DNA from: Liopterus haemorrhoidalis
Taxonomy: Eukaryota; Arthropoda; Insecta; Coleoptera; Dytiscidae
NCBI GenBank assembly: GCA_963971575.1
Contig: OZ020613.1
Coordinates: 49,594,250 to 49,658,249, forward strand
Length of the DNA: 64,000 bases
Direction of reading: 5' to 3'
The position numbers and the translations under genes are program-made. The notes under the pieces were generated by a model that was given only the letters and a program-made list of their open reading frames with translations, was not told where the DNA came from and ran no database searches. Position 1 is the first letter of the stretch; the number at the start of each line of letters is the position of its first letter. This document shows positions 32,578 to 44,505 of this stretch, one piece after another.

Positions 32578-33470
32578 CTAGAATACACCATCTAGATTAT
32601 GGTTCAGATATTCTCGTATACTATAGAAAGCATTATCAAGGAGGTACGCTTTCAAGGTAGATCTGAATTTACGCACACTGTAGTTCCTTACTGCTAACGG
32701 CAATTTTAATAAATTGCCGTAACAATGTCTACATTGTTACAAAAACATGAGGATTTTTTTATACTTAAGACGGGGGTTTAAGTATATTATGGCGGATTCT
32801 AGTGTTATGTTCATGACCATTGCCACATATCGCCATCTCTCCAATGCTTTCTCTGATCAATGTGAGCGCTTCCAGTATGTACAGGCACTGGACAGTAAGG
32901 ATGTTGCTGGATCTAAATAATGGTCTACATGAATCCCGCCAAGTACTATTCGTAATTATTCTAATGGCTTTTTTTTGTAGAATAAAAATCCTTTTCCAAT
33001 TTCCCCATAATACGATGCCACATGATATTAGGCTATGACCGCGCGCTATTTAAACCTTTTTAGCCGCACTAAATTACACGGGATTCACCACTTTTTTTAA
33101 CATAAACAAGGCGGTGTTTATTTTATATTCAAGAGTATTTATGTGTATCTTCCAGATTAACTGGGGATCCAAATAAAAACCTAGAAAATTTACATTATTG
33201 TTTGCATATTGTACAAGATTCTCTGATAAATTTCTGTCGAGACTAAAAACCATTTCATTGGTCCATAGAGAAAACCAATGAAATGGTTCAGGCTCAAATT
33301 GTTGGATGCAAACCAGTTCAAAGCCTGGTTTAGGGACGATTCCATAAGGTCTGGAATTCTCCTGTAGTCCACATTTTTATTTAAAAATGTACTGTCATCC
33401 GCAAACATAAAAGTATTGGAAGTAATGAAGTCGGGTAAAAATAGAATAAACAATAACAAGTTTACAAAAT
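32578..33470 (-). pseudogene. 5'-truncated LINE, reverse transcriptase to C-terminus
   Basis: The 5' part reads FMFADDSTFLNKNVDYRRIP then LNQALNWFASNNLSLN, the FADD box being the reverse transcriptase active site. The far 3' part reads VRKFRSTLKAYLLDNAFYSI then REYLNHNLDGVF and a stop. In between the frame is broken and partly deleted. It is a non-LTR retrotransposon remnant, Jockey/CR1-like by its motifs. Confidence 0.78.
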
Positions 33471-33986
33471 GCTATTACAGAAGTACAAACAGTGTTTACA
33501 ACGATTTTTATTAGAAATAATTTTTTTTTTTTTCATTTTCAAAAATTATTGATACATTTTATAAAAATATTATTCAAAATAAATTATAGATGGTATATTC
33601 TTAACAAATCTTATATGGCACTAACATTCATTACAAAAAAAAGTAATAATCATATTTAAATTTTAGGGGGTGGAGATTATATATAAAAAATATCAATTTT
33701 GATACTTTGTCTCATTGAATTTCTAATAAAAGTTGTTGTAAATATTGTATTTATGTAATAAAATTTTGTATACTTATTATTGTTAAAGGTCGTCCATTAC
33801 AAGAAAGATGCCGGGTATCATAAATTACATCATCAATTCTGCGCAAGAAAACAGCTGAACCCATTAACGTACATAAGGGTTTTAATCAATTGTTGTGCAT
33901 ACTAAACAAAATTATATATTTCAAATTACTTTTCCCAAAATGACTTAAAAATGATTTAAATCAACCTTAATATGAAAACACTCGTA

Positions 33987-34813
33987 TTGAGAACTGACAC
34001 GCTCGAATACGTAGTCTGGTGGTCAAATATTGTACTAGGCGCTCTAGTACTGTTTGAACTTATTACATATGTTCTAGTGTTGAATTTTTGTTAGAATGTC
34101 AATAGAAGTTGTAAAACTATAAAAGTAGAACAAATTGTAGTGTTTTTGGCTGTCATTCAAGACAGGACAAAGATAGGCATCTTAGTTTTTTCTTTTGTTA
34201 AGAAAAATGGAGGGAAAGTTAATATTAAGTCCAGATTGGGAAAAGATTTGGTTATGGACAGGAGGAAAGCATGGGAATATATTTTGAGTTAAAAAGTAAC
34301 TGATACTATGCGAGTTTGTTCATTACATTTGTCGCAGAAAAACAAAACTGCACTAATATGCTTGCACCTTCAAGTTACATATTTAACTTTTAGCTTTTTC
34401 TGTCGAACTAAAACTATTTTATTTCATGAGATAATGAACATATGCACTTGTTTGCAAACAGAATCCATATATTTTAAAACCAGATGACTGACACTCAGAT
34501 GTACCACATAAAATAACGTGCCCGGCATTTAACACCTGCTCAACTACAAATTACACTTTAATAAATCTACTGAAATTAAACTTTAAATACTGTAACTTGA
34601 TGCCCACCTTCTGATATACACCTCGATACATGTGTAGCGCTTAAAAATTTAAAAATTTCGCAAATATTTACTCGCATTTTCATAAAATAAAAATGTACTG
34701 TGCTTAAATTAACCTGTTCGCTATTAGCATATTGACAGCTGAGTACTAGAGACGACAGCCATATTTTGATTTCCTTGGAGCACAACGCCGCCACCGGTAA
34801 TGTCACTTCTCAA
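33987..34813 (+). mobile_element. TIR element carrying a decayed THAP domain
   Basis: The termini TTGAGAACTGACACGC and, reversed, TTGAGAAGTGACATTACC bound 827 bp, with TA before the left end. An internally deleted relative at 50355-50610 has TA on both sides and aligns with both ends. The interior has a THAP relic (34136-34352). It is nested in the hAT-like element. Confidence 0.72.
34136..34352 (+). pseudogene. THAP DNA-binding domain relic
   Basis: The start reads NCSVFGCHSRQDKDRHLSFF, giving C-x4-C. After stops and frame changes, RKAWEYILS and then MRVCSLHLSQKN appear, giving the tryptophan and the closing C-x2-H. Order and spacing fit a THAP zinc finger, the DNA-binding module of P-element-type transposases. 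Confidence 0.68.
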
Positions 34814-35102
34814 TTTATTTTGTTAACTATAATTTTAAAACATATTTTATTAATAAAGGTTTACAGAACATTTTTATTCATAAGACATTACTATAAAAAA
34901 ATATCCGTATTATATACGCAACAAAATCGACGGATAAGGATCCCGATCCCGATGTTTTTTCTCGAGGATATCCGCGGGTACGGATATCTAGCACATCTCT
35001 AACATTTATAGATACCTGAAAAAGGAAGCGGCACTCTTTGTCTTAGGAAATGCCTAGAAATTTTTATAGCATGTTATTATGTATTTATGTATTTTTGATA
35101 TC

Positions 35103-35108
35103 AATAAA
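35103..35108 (+). promoter_or_regulatory. Possible original polyadenylation signal of ZNF-2
   Basis: An AATAAA lies about 100 bp after the right end of the hAT-like element. If that element and the mariner are removed, it falls at a plausible distance from the ancestral finger array. Confidence 0.35.
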
Positions 35109-35468
35109 GATATTTTAATTAAAAGATTATGTAGATGGTTTTTATGTAATAAAAGAGTAACCACATTGTTTGCAGCTGTAGGTCTGGTCACAAATCGTCA
35201 GCCACGTATTGGATTGTCCACTCTTCAGTAATAAAAGAAAATTAGATTTTAATGTTAGAAGTGATAATGTTTGTATACTACATAACATTCAGACATTTTT
35301 TTTTTAATTGAAAATTATAAAATCATATTAACTTTAGAGTAATAAGAGATTTGTTTATTATGTGAGAAATAAGAAGACCACATTCCCACGACCACTGGAC
35401 GAGACGAAATCTGAAGAGCCTCTACACGGCCCCCGTATAACCTTCTAGAGATCTACATACATATCTAT
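35109..35468. other. Intergenic sequence, no gene seen
   Basis: It is AT-rich with no supported frame and no clear repeat boundary. Confidence 0.5.
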
Positions 35469-36430
35469 AAGGGGTGCGTTCCAGAATCTTACTCTAGCGT
35501 ATTGAGTATGCTAAATACTGTTCCAAAACTATAGAGTATACTCTACGGAGGATGCTCAATGTCGTTCATAAACTAACGGAGTTTCCCCTTGAGTAAACTT
35601 TGTGTACCCTGCTATTTTTGGAGGGTAAAAGGTATACTCCTAGTCGCGCGTGTGGGTAGAACGCAATTTATGTCTTTTAAATTTTTGTTTACAGTTAGAT
35701 TCAACATTTAGATTTTTTTATGTTCCATCTTTTAATTATTATTTATATATTTTGTATAATTTATGGTCTATGTCAGATTAGAAGAATGTGTGTAAGAAGA
35801 TAGGAGCTGTTTGTTCATGTTTCTGATTGGTTTATGGATGGTGGTCATCCCTATTACAATGTTAAAATATTGTTTTTAGTCCAAGTATATTTTTTCGTAT
35901 ATTTTGTTATTATTTACATATTTAGACTTTTATTTATATTGGCGTAGATTTTATGGAGATAATTCTCCATGTAGTTTGTTTTTACACAGTTACATTTTTT
36001 AGGTTATCTGGCCAGAAGACTAATATGAGCCCAGCTGATCGTGCCCAAAAAAGAAATTATTGATATAATTTTTAGACTTTCATGTATACATACATATATT
36101 TTTAATTTTTATTTACAATAAATATTTAAATAATAAACTTTAGCTCTAAAGATATATTGTTTGTTTTATTGATTTATTTAAATTCTTTTAGCCAAATTTA
36201 TCTTTTTATATATAATACATAATTTTTAAAATTAATATTTTTTTAACGTAAGTGTATTATCTGCCTTGTTTATTTCAATATCTTATTAACCAATTAATTT
36301 TTTATATTAAAAAAAAAAAAAAAATCACTTGCTAACCCTGTTACTACGCCCAGGCCCTAGTTGTAACTAATTTAAATTTCCCGCTATACTGTATTTGTTC
36401 TGTGTAAATCGTACTCGGTTCGCAGTGCTA

Positions 36431-36610
36431 TAGTCTGTCTCAATTTGTAATACGAAACTAGATCTGGTTACTTTGGTGACTGTTGTGGTGTAAACAGACT
36501 TTGGCGTATCCGTGTGAACCAATACTATGATAATATTACAAATGTATTGTCAATATACAACAAAAAATGAACTTTCCCTGTTAGTTCCGTATTACAAAAT
36601 GAGACAGATA
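36431..36610. mobile_element. MITE with GTCTGTCTCATTTTGTAATAC ends
   Basis: Inverted ends TAGTCTGTCTCAATTTGTAA and, reversed, TATCTGTCTCATTTTGTAAT bound 180 bp. Both halves align with the two ends of the element at 57418-58404, so this is a deletion derivative of that family in the opposite orientation. Confidence 0.72.
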
Positions 36611-36680
36611 ATATCTATTTTTTTCTAATTTGAAATAGAGTATAGAACCACATTTTCTACATATAACATTATTCTTGTTA

Positions 36681-38245
36681 TGGCCGGTATTATAAAGCAA
36701 AATAGTTTGCTACTAAATTTTAGTTAAGAGTTTATGGCGACTACTTGATATTTGAGTTTTATGAACTGGACATTTTTGCCTAGCAACGGCACAGAAAAAT
36801 TAGAAATTAATTAACTGTCAAATGTCAATTTATATTTTGGTTTTTTATATTTAGTGAAACATAAATTGTATAATATATATTATAAATAAACTTATATATA
36901 CAAATATACGACATTTCACTAATAGTTAAACTAATTTAACCCATAGATTTCGGTATTATAAAATTTGTTTTAAAAAAGTTATTAACTAAATCTACAAACT
37001 TAATTAAAGTCTGTTCCAAACGGTTAGGCGGAACTAGATTTTGCAAACTAGTTACTTTCATCGTTAAATCGTGCTTTTCGGCCGTTTTGTTTAAGCTTTG
37101 TAAATCATACTTACAATAAACATTTTTTGATTAAGGTTAATATCATTTTAAAATGTCATTTTCTTTATATTTTGGTTTTTTGTGTCATTCTTAATACAAA
37201 TTTTCCATTTATTTATTTCCTTGTCATTAAAATATGTAAAAAAAATAATTTAATTTTGACATATGTCATTCATATGTTTCCATGGTTTCATTGTTGGAAT
37301 TTTCAATTTTGACATTCCAACGTGAAAAATTAAATAACCCAAGCAAGGTCCCTTCTCGTGACAACGTAAAAGAACAAAATTCCCATTTAGTTCCGCCTAA
37401 CCGTTTGGAACAGACTGTAGTTGATAGATTTTCTGGGTACTAAATTATAGTTGGCTACTATATTTGTATTACATTTAAATAGTTAACATTTTGTTTACAT
37501 TGAAATAACTTGTTTTTACTATTTATACTAAAATATATATTTGATAATTAATAACTGCAAAGTAAGTAATAATATTGTACATAAAAAAAATACATATGAA
37601 TAGATTTATATAAATAAACAACACAAAATTTATAGGTTAGGTCATCAGTATCATTTGTCAGTAGTGTATCATTACCATCCGTAAACAGTAATTCTGACAG
37701 TAATAATGATGAAAATTCAAGAATACGTCATCCTAGAGAATTTCTTGAAAGAAGACACCCCTTTAATTATTACAATGATGAATAATTTAAACACAGATTT
37801 TGGTTTTCAAAATATACTGTTTTGTTTATTTTTGAATTAATTGATAATTAAATAAAGTCCTTAACTTATATTACATTATATCTATTAATTGTTTTTTTTT
37901 TTCAATTTCTGTATAATTTTTGCCTCTATCCCATTTTTTTTTTTCCATTTGAAATACTTTTTAACTTCTACGAATTCTTTTTCACTGTCAAAATTATAGG
38001 TTATAAACGTTAAAGCTACAACAGAAAAACCGCGAAATATAGTATAGGCATCTACCGGCCAGTTGTATACTAACGTTCGGTCGGTAAATCTTGAGACTAA
38101 ATTATTTTAGTTGCGAACTAGTTGATTAGTTGGCTGTTCTGATTTATAATACCGAAATTAAATAACTTGTTATATTAGTTATCAACTAAATTTAGTTTAC
38201 AACTATTTCGTTGGGTCTTAAGTTATGTTTTTATAATACCGGCCA
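36681..38245. mobile_element. TIR element with TTA target duplication
   Basis: TGGCCGGTATTATAAA at the left is matched inverted at the right, and TTA flanks both ends. It is 1.57 kb with inverted subterminal phrases around AACTAAATTTAG. A MITE (37008-37416) is nested inside. PIF/Harbinger-like by target duplication. Confidence 0.75.
37008..37416. mobile_element. MITE with AGTCTGTTCCAAACGG ends
   Basis: The ends AGTCTGTTCCAAACGGTTAG and its inverted partner extend over GGCGGAACTA. It is 409 bp with no gene. A related pair of ends occurs near 58440-58615. Confidence 0.75.
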
Positions 38246-38293
38246 TTAGTCTTTTTAAATAATGGTCTCTGTTATTTAATATAAATAAGACGT

Positions 38294-38314
38294 CATCATC
38301 ATCATCATCATCGT
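38294..38314. repeat. (ATC)n microsatellite
   Basis: About seven ATC units lie in the right part of the large TIR element. Confidence 0.85.
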
Positions 38315-38975
38315 AAGAATCTTCATCGTACTGTAAAAAATCAGCTCTGGAATATATGCAAATAGAACATGTTTTTTAAATGAAATTATAATTACTTACT
38401 TCAGTGGTAGTTAATAAAAATTGTTTTGCAATATTCCATGCCAATGCTCAAAATTTTCTTTTCTTGTTTCTTGTCATTATTCTTTCTTGCTCTATCCTTG
38501 CCATTATCAAAAATTAATATCCCGAAACAAATAAAAAATTAACCTTAAATTTAAATTAGACGTGTACTGATGTATACTCCAATAACGTTCCAAAACCTTA
38601 GGAAATGTTAGTCACGTGACCATACTCTTGAAACTCTGTACTCTGGTTTTGGAACGCACCCAAGATATTCCTACAGATGCCAGAGTTAAGGAACTTTTTA
38701 CAAGGCTTAGGGATAATATGACGACATTATACACAGTAAAACACATGTTTGTTATCTATAAAATACTATTTATTTGGCCTAAGTTGCTGAGACTATTGGC
38801 CAGACAGTTAAATTTTTTACATAAAATCATATAATAAAATATACATATCCTTACAAATTACATTCACATTCTTATATTAGTTTTTTTATAAAAGTCTCCA
38901 AATAAGGTCGAAACGTTAAATGGGAATTGAATTCTCATGTTGAGAAGCTTTTGTAGAAAAATGTTTTTAGATCGG

Positions 38976-41900
38976 TTATAAAGTGGACAGGAAAAAATTA
39001 AGTAATTGGGATCGCCAAGAACTTTCCTTAAACATTATTTCATAAATACAAGGATCTGTCAAATTTCGTCTAAACCCTAATTTTTTCAAACATTCATCCA
39101 AGTATGCATTCCAACATTTTCCACTTACTTAAGACCATAAAGTGATTTATTCAACTTACAGTATAAGTGTTCTTGTCCTTGTCTTATGTACCCTTCTGGT
39201 TGCTCCATGTAGATCGTTTCTTTTAGATGCCCATGCAGATATGCGTTCTTGACATCATGCTGGTCGAAAAACCATCCATTTTCTACTCCAATAGCTGTAA
39301 GTAATCTTACAGTTTCGAAACTTGAAACAGGTGAATAAACTTCATCGTAGTCCACTCCTTTTCTTTGACTGTATCCCTTCGCTACTAGTCGTGCTTTGTA
39401 TTTTACTACTTCACCTTCTGCATTTGTTTTCCTACGTAATACCCATTTGCATTTTATAGGAATCATGTCTTTCGGTAGCTCAGTAAATTCCCATACATTA
39501 TGTTTCTTAAGGGACTCCATTTCATCTTCCATAGCTTCTAACCATTTTCCTGCAGTTTCACTCTTGATAGCGTCCTGAAATGTTGCTGGATCTTCCTTTT
39601 CTGTCATAACTGCACTAACCGATTGTGCTTGACTAGAAGTACCTGCCTGCTCTTTTTCTCTTTTAGCCGCACTTCTTAGTCGCATAGGGTGAGAAGGCTG
39701 TGGGATATTGTTATTTCTGTAGACAATATCTTCATCTTCTGGAGGCAAATAACTTTCATTTTCAAATCTTACCACAGGTGTGTCATCTCGACTGTTTATG
39801 GATGCTTTCTTCAAGTTTTCTTTGAAGATACAATCCCGTGACTCAACGACTTGATGTTGTTCTGGTAGCCACACTCTCCAGCCATGACCATGCAAAGCAT
39901 AACCTACTGTCTTACCTTTATATGCTCTTTCGGTAAGCTTTGATGTCCTCTTCTCCTTTGGTATGTGAACAAACACTTCACATCCAATCTCTCTTAAATG
40001 AGACAGACTTGGTTTTTTATGAAACCATAGTTCATACGGGGATATCTTCTCATTGTGACAACTGGTTACACGGTTTCTAATATATGCCGCCGTAAGCGTT
40101 AATTCTACCCAAGCTGCTTTAGGTAAGCCACTACTACTTAGTGTACTTCTTACCAGATCAAGCAAAGTCCTGTTCATTCTCTCTGCAACTCCATTTTGTT
40201 GTGGAGTGTACACCATAGTACGTTCACGGACAATTCCATTCACAGAGCAAAATGTATCCCAATTCTTGGAGCAAAATTCTAAACCGTTATCAGTTCGAAT
40301 TCGTTTTAATGAATTTTGTGTTTGTTTCTCAACCATATTCATAAAATCTTTAAATTTTTCCAATGTTTCTCCTTTATTCTTCAAGAAATAAACTTTCGTG
40401 TATCTTGTCGCCTCGTCAACTATATTGAAAATATACCTGTTTCCAGCAAAACTTGGAACATCCAGAGGCCCCATTAAGTCGCAATGTACAAGTGCTAAAG
40501 GTGTCATATCCTTAACTGCTCCACTTGATTGCTTTTTAAATGGTTGTCGTGCTGACTTGCCTTTTAGACAATCGTCACACACGCTAGCTTCTTCTTTTCT
40601 ACAGTTTAGTCCTCTCACCACTTGCGTATTGGCCATCTTAAGAATTCTCATCTTATTCACATGCATCAAACGCTTGTGCCATAAGTCCAAAGATTCTTCC
40701 TTGCCTTCCGCGCTTTGTGTCGTGAGCAAACTTCCCTCTGTTTGAGCTGGTGTGGTTCTTATGAAAAATAATCGACCCTGTTTCTCGGCTGTACTGATTA
40801 AATTTCCAGTTCTGTCATAAATACGACATCCATTATAATCAAAAATGATCTTCTTACCGTTTTCCGTCATTTGCAGAACAGATAATATGCCATGTTTTAT
40901 TCCGGGTACGTATATAGTGTCTTTCGCAGAAAATCCTATTTTAGTTCCTACATTATTGAGAACCTTTGCATGAACTGTACCTCGTCCTATTGCAGGCGTT
41001 GTTGATCCATCAGCAGTTGTTATCTTATCTACAATATTACTGTCCAACGTAGAAAAATAATTCTTATTTGGCGTCATGTGATGCGTCGCACCAGAATCTA
41101 TGATCCAAATATCAGAAGATTTTTCCAATGAAGCTTTAAATATTGATAAATAATCAGAAAAACCATTACTACTATCAACGGCGTCGTTAGTGTCGAGATA
41201 GTTATCGCTTTCATCAATTGCATTGCTTACATGTTTCTTAAAAGTATCTGACTTTATATGACTTTTATTCCTGCATTCATTCGCAAAGTGACCTTTTCTT
41301 TTACATTTAAAACACTTGACATTATCTTTATTTAATTTCTTTTTGTCATTTTCCTTTCTAACATCCCTGGTATAATTTTTCTCATATGCCTTGTTTCTGG
41401 CTTTAATAAACATAGACCCCAAATTTGTATCTTGTGAAGATCCATTTCGTCTTTCAGATTCGGCCAATAATCTCCATTTCACATTAGCGCACGTGAAATC
41501 CACTTCAGGTAGGTTACAAATCGCTGAAACTACCGTATCCCAGTCCTCCGATAATCCACATAAAATAGTCATAGCTAAATCGCTATCTACTATCGTGTCA
41601 CCAGTATTCACCAGTTCACTAACTGTACGGTTTATTTTCCCCAAATATGAATCCATATTAGCATGCGAATTTAATTTCTCTGAATATAATTGCCGTCTCA
41701 ACTGAATTATACGAAATTTACTGTCCTTTGGTGCATACAATTTCTGAAGCTCATCCCATACTTCTTTGGGTGTGTTTAATTGCTGAACGTGTTGTTGCTG
41801 ATCGTCATCAATTGCCAAACAAATCTTAGCTAGAGCCCTACCTTGCCTTGAGTTGAACTTTCTTATATTTTCAATTTCATCAGCAGCGGGTCTATCTTCA

Positions 41901-42031
41901 CCTGGCTCCACAGTTGACCACAAATCGCATTCCATCAAGACAAGCTTCATTTGGTAGCTCCAGGTAGAATAATTCATACCTGTTAATTTCTTGATGGCAG
42001 TCGACTTCATGTCAATTGAACATCCAGCCAT
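38976..42031 (-). pseudogene. Copia gag-pol polyprotein, truncated in reverse transcriptase
   Basis: The likely start is MAGCSIDMKSTAIKKLTGMN. In order come a copia-type Gag (WSYQMKLVLMECDLW), a zinc knuckle CFKCKRKGHFANEC, and protease with WIIDSGATHHMT. The pre-integrase domain (LWHKRLMHVNKMRIL) and integrase follow, with HCDLMGPLDVPS, RTDNGLEF and TPQQNGVAERMNRTLLD (DDE acids visible). Last is the start of reverse transcriptase with KCKWVLRRK and FDQHDVKNAYLHG. The frame is open for about 970 codons to a stop at 39125. A frameshift then moves the next 40 or so residues (CWNAYLDECLKKLGF) into another frame before sequence similarity ends, ahead of the YVDD box. Apart from the 3' loss the gene is remarkably intact, so the insertion is young relative to its neighbours. 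Confidence 0.92.
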
Positions 42032-42167
42032 TTCAATTAAGATATAAATCAAATATAAATATCCTTGGGTGCCTGTACTCACAATGTGTCTAGGGAGTCT
42101 GGGCTTACAAAGTGCTAGCGGTTCCTGGGGTGCCTGAACTCACAGATTGCCAGTAGTCTCTTGGGTG

Positions 42168-42182
42168 CCTGGGCCCATAACC
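42168..42182 (-). other. Copia primer-binding site
   Basis: Two bases after the LTR end, the minus strand has GGTTATGGGCCCAGG. This matches the primer-binding sequence of Drosophila copia, which pairs with an internal part of initiator tRNA-Met. Confidence 0.8.
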
Positions 42183-42184
42183 AT

Positions 42185-42351
42185 TGTTAAATATAATTGA
42201 TTGAAGACAAAAACACAGTAAAAACACATATTTACATTTATATATTAACAGCTTTTATTTATTTTTAAATATATGACACTGACATTTTACATATATACAT
42301 GCAGTTGCTAAGCACGCTGATTTATATGTATAACAGTATAATATTCTAACA
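42185..42351 (-). repeat. Copia 5' LTR
   Basis: The 167 bp segment has the TG...CA boundary and a 5-bp terminal inversion (TGTTA/TAACA). It is AT-rich, with a possible AATAAA near 42258 on the minus strand. Confidence 0.75.
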
Positions 42352-42384
42352 ATAGTTTTGTAATATAGATTGCGAAATATTATT

Positions 42385-42490
42385 ATTACACTCTTCTCAT
42401 TTAAATAGCTCTTCATCTAAATTTTTTCACTTGTTATAAATAAAAGCTATTGAACGTGAAAATACTGCACTGATCACATTTAAATCGCTT
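42385..42490 (-). pseudogene. Decayed zinc fingers after the ZNF-3 stop
   Basis: Just past the stop codon, RFKCDQCSIFTFNSFYL is readable. Further on, LFK, a stop and EECN mark another finger start. Both are truncated relics before the copia insertion. Confidence 0.7.
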
Positions 42491-43488
42491 CTACCCAGCA
42501 TGTTTTCTCTTGTGCTTATTAAGATTTTCCGAACGTGTAAATGCTTTATCACACTGATCACATTTGTATGGTTTCTCTCCAAAATGTGTTCGTTTGTGAT
42601 TAATCATATTTGACAACTGCGAAAATGCTTTATTACACAAATCACATTTGAATCGTTTCTCTCCAGAATGTATTCGTTTATGATTAATCAGATTTGATAA
42701 CTGCGAAAATGCTTTATCACACTGATCACATTTGAATGGTTTCTCTCCAGAATGTATTCGTTTGTGAATAATCAAATATGTCAACTTCGAAAATTCTTTA
42801 TTACACTCTTCACATTTAAATGGTTTATCAGAATGTAATTTTTTGTGTCTAATGAAATCTGATGAATTTGAATAGGCTTTATTACACTGTTCACATTTGA
42901 ATAATTTGTCTCCCGAATGAATTCGTTTATGTCTTTTGAGACCTGATGATTCTGAAAATGCTTTATCACACTCATCACATTTGAAATGTTTTTCTCCTGA
43001 ATGCATTTTCTTGTGACTAATAAGACCTTTTGAACGTAAAAATGCTCTGTTACACTGATCACATTTGAATGGTTTCACTCCGGAATGTATTCTTTTGTGT
43101 TTAACCAGATTTGATGAGTGCGAAAATACCTTACTACACTCATCACATTTGAATGGTTTCTCTCCAGAATGTAATCGTTTGTGTTTAGTCAGATCTGATG
43201 ATTGCAAAAATGTTTTATTACATTGGTCACATTTTAATGGATTGTCTACGTCATGTCTTCGCTTGTGATTATTACGAGCTGCAGTACTTGAAAATGCTTT
43301 ATTACAGTGCTGACATTTGAATGGCTTCTCTCCGGAATGTATTCGTTTATTATGTTCAATAAGATAATAAGCTCGAGAGAATGTCTTTTCACATATATTA
43401 CACTTGTTAGTTGTTTCAATTTGTTTAAAATTGTTAATAGTCCTTGGCTCACAAATATCATCTGAACTATTGCAGAATGTGTCACTAT
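42491..43488 (-). CDS. ZNF-3 terminal exon: C2H2 zinc-finger protein, eleven fingers
   Basis: A TTTCCAG acceptor opens in phase 1 and the exon ends in TAG. The leader is SDTFCNSSDDICEPRTINNF, followed by eleven C2H2 fingers. The first has four residues between its histidines (HNKRIH), and one linker is shortened (HSDKPFKC). The remaining linkers are HSGEKPFKC-like. This is a probable nuclear DNA-binding factor. Together with the three cassettes upstream, and starting at the Met in the V-type exon, it would give 471 residues. I see no ZAD exon between this gene and ZNF-4. Finger relics after the stop show that the array was longer. Confidence 0.92.
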
Positions 43489-43627
43489 CTGGAAACAAAT
43501 ATTAATTGATGAAACAAAAAGACAATAATAAAATCTGTTCTCTTCTCATGTACTCAGTAAATCGAAACTGGGAATAACAGTATTGAGAACTTACAACCTT
43601 AAAAATAATATTAAATTATTGACTGAC

Positions 43628-43786
43628 CTGTATCTTGTCGAACTGCATTCTCCTCATATTCACCGTCAGTTCCACGTTCAGGCTTGATGTCGATCTCTTC
43701 GGTGATAATAATGTTAGTTTTATAGTTATACTGAGACATGTCGTCAGTAGATGATAAGATACATGTCTTTCGTCTATCGTTGCTAT
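43628..43786 (-). CDS. ZNF-3 acidic cassette exon, S-type
   Basis: The exon is 159 bp, phase 1 to phase 1, from TTTCAG to GTCAGT. It encodes SNDRRKTCILSSTDDMSQYN and then IIITEEIDIKPERGTDGEYE with an IKPE core. The upstream ATG at 43805 reads in frame through the acceptor as MSIHISDS, as in other S-type copies. The CAGAGC MITE is absent upstream. Confidence 0.83.
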
Positions 43787-44085
43787 CTGAAATATGAATA
43801 CTCATAGTAACTATTATTCTGTCTTCGTTTGCAGTGTAAATTAGTTTTTTTTTGCGATCAATTCTAAAATAAATCATATTACATTCTATTTTCATATTGT
43901 ACATAGTTAAAACAATTATATTACTTAATTATTTCATTATGCTATTTTTGTAAAACCTTAATCAAATAAAAGCCTTTCAAATAAAGTGATAGGTATTTTT
44001 CTACTTCTTACTATAAAATATGTTAATAATTAGGTGTATATACCATCACGTATATAAGTTCGTAAATATTATAAAACTAACAGAC

Positions 44086-44505
44086 CCCTTGTCAACGACG
44101 TTGGCAAACTGATATCGAATTAAAATCAATAAAAGCAGGAATCAATTATTAAAATTTGCATGAATCTGCGTATATTAACAAAGCAAAAACGTTTCTTGAT
44201 TATACCTAGGAAATCCCAAAAAGATGTTTAATGCGTGTCGTTTAAAAATTAGTATCAGGCTGGATACGGCCCGCGGGCCATATGCTGGACATCAATGGTA
44301 TAGCTGTTGTTTCTGATTATACCTAGGAAATCCTAAAAAGCCACTAAATGCGTGTCGTTTAAAGTTTAAAAATCAATTCAACATACAAAACATACCCTTC
44401 ACACAACATTCTTTCGTCAAGCCACCGTATTTACTGACTGCATAGCGTTACGATAAGACACACAGACAGACAAGAATTTGGGCTTTTATATATATATATA
44501 ATGTT
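44086..44505. repeat. Dispersed repeat, copy 2
   Basis: Same family as 8083-8640: it starts at AACAGACCCCTTGTCAACGA and ends near GGGCTTTTATATATATATAT. It is shorter because of internal deletion. Confidence 0.65.

Larger units (their letters stand above)
32265..35001. mobile_element. hAT-like element with nested LINE and THAP elements
   Basis: The termini TAGGGATGTGCTGGAT and, reversed, TAGAGATGTGCTAGAT are flanked by ATATTTAT and ACATTTAT (7 of 8 match). The subterminal parts repeat GATAAGGAT-like words. Most of its 2.7 kb consists of later insertions. It lies between the ZNF-2 finger relics and a candidate polyadenylation signal, within the old 3' untranslated region. Confidence 0.78.
35472..38661. 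mobile_element. Large TIR element with AAG target duplication
   Basis: The termini GGGTGCGTTCCAGAATCTTA and, reversed, GGGTGCGTTCCAAAACCAGA are flanked by AAG on both sides. The 3.2 kb interior has no transposase and contains several other MITEs (36431, 36681, 37008). The 3-bp duplication suggests PIF/Harbinger. Confidence 0.68.
38976..42351 (-). mobile_element. Ty1/copia retrotransposon, 3'-truncated, 5' LTR retained
   Basis: Reading on the minus strand, a 167-bp LTR (42351 to 42185) starts TGTTAGAATATTATAC and ends TTTAACA. It is followed by a primer-binding site and one long gag-pol frame. The element stops inside reverse transcriptase. The rest of reverse transcriptase, RNase H, the polypurine tract and the 3' LTR are absent, so it cannot transpose. 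It inserted just downstream of the decayed fingers of ZNF-3. Confidence 0.9.
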
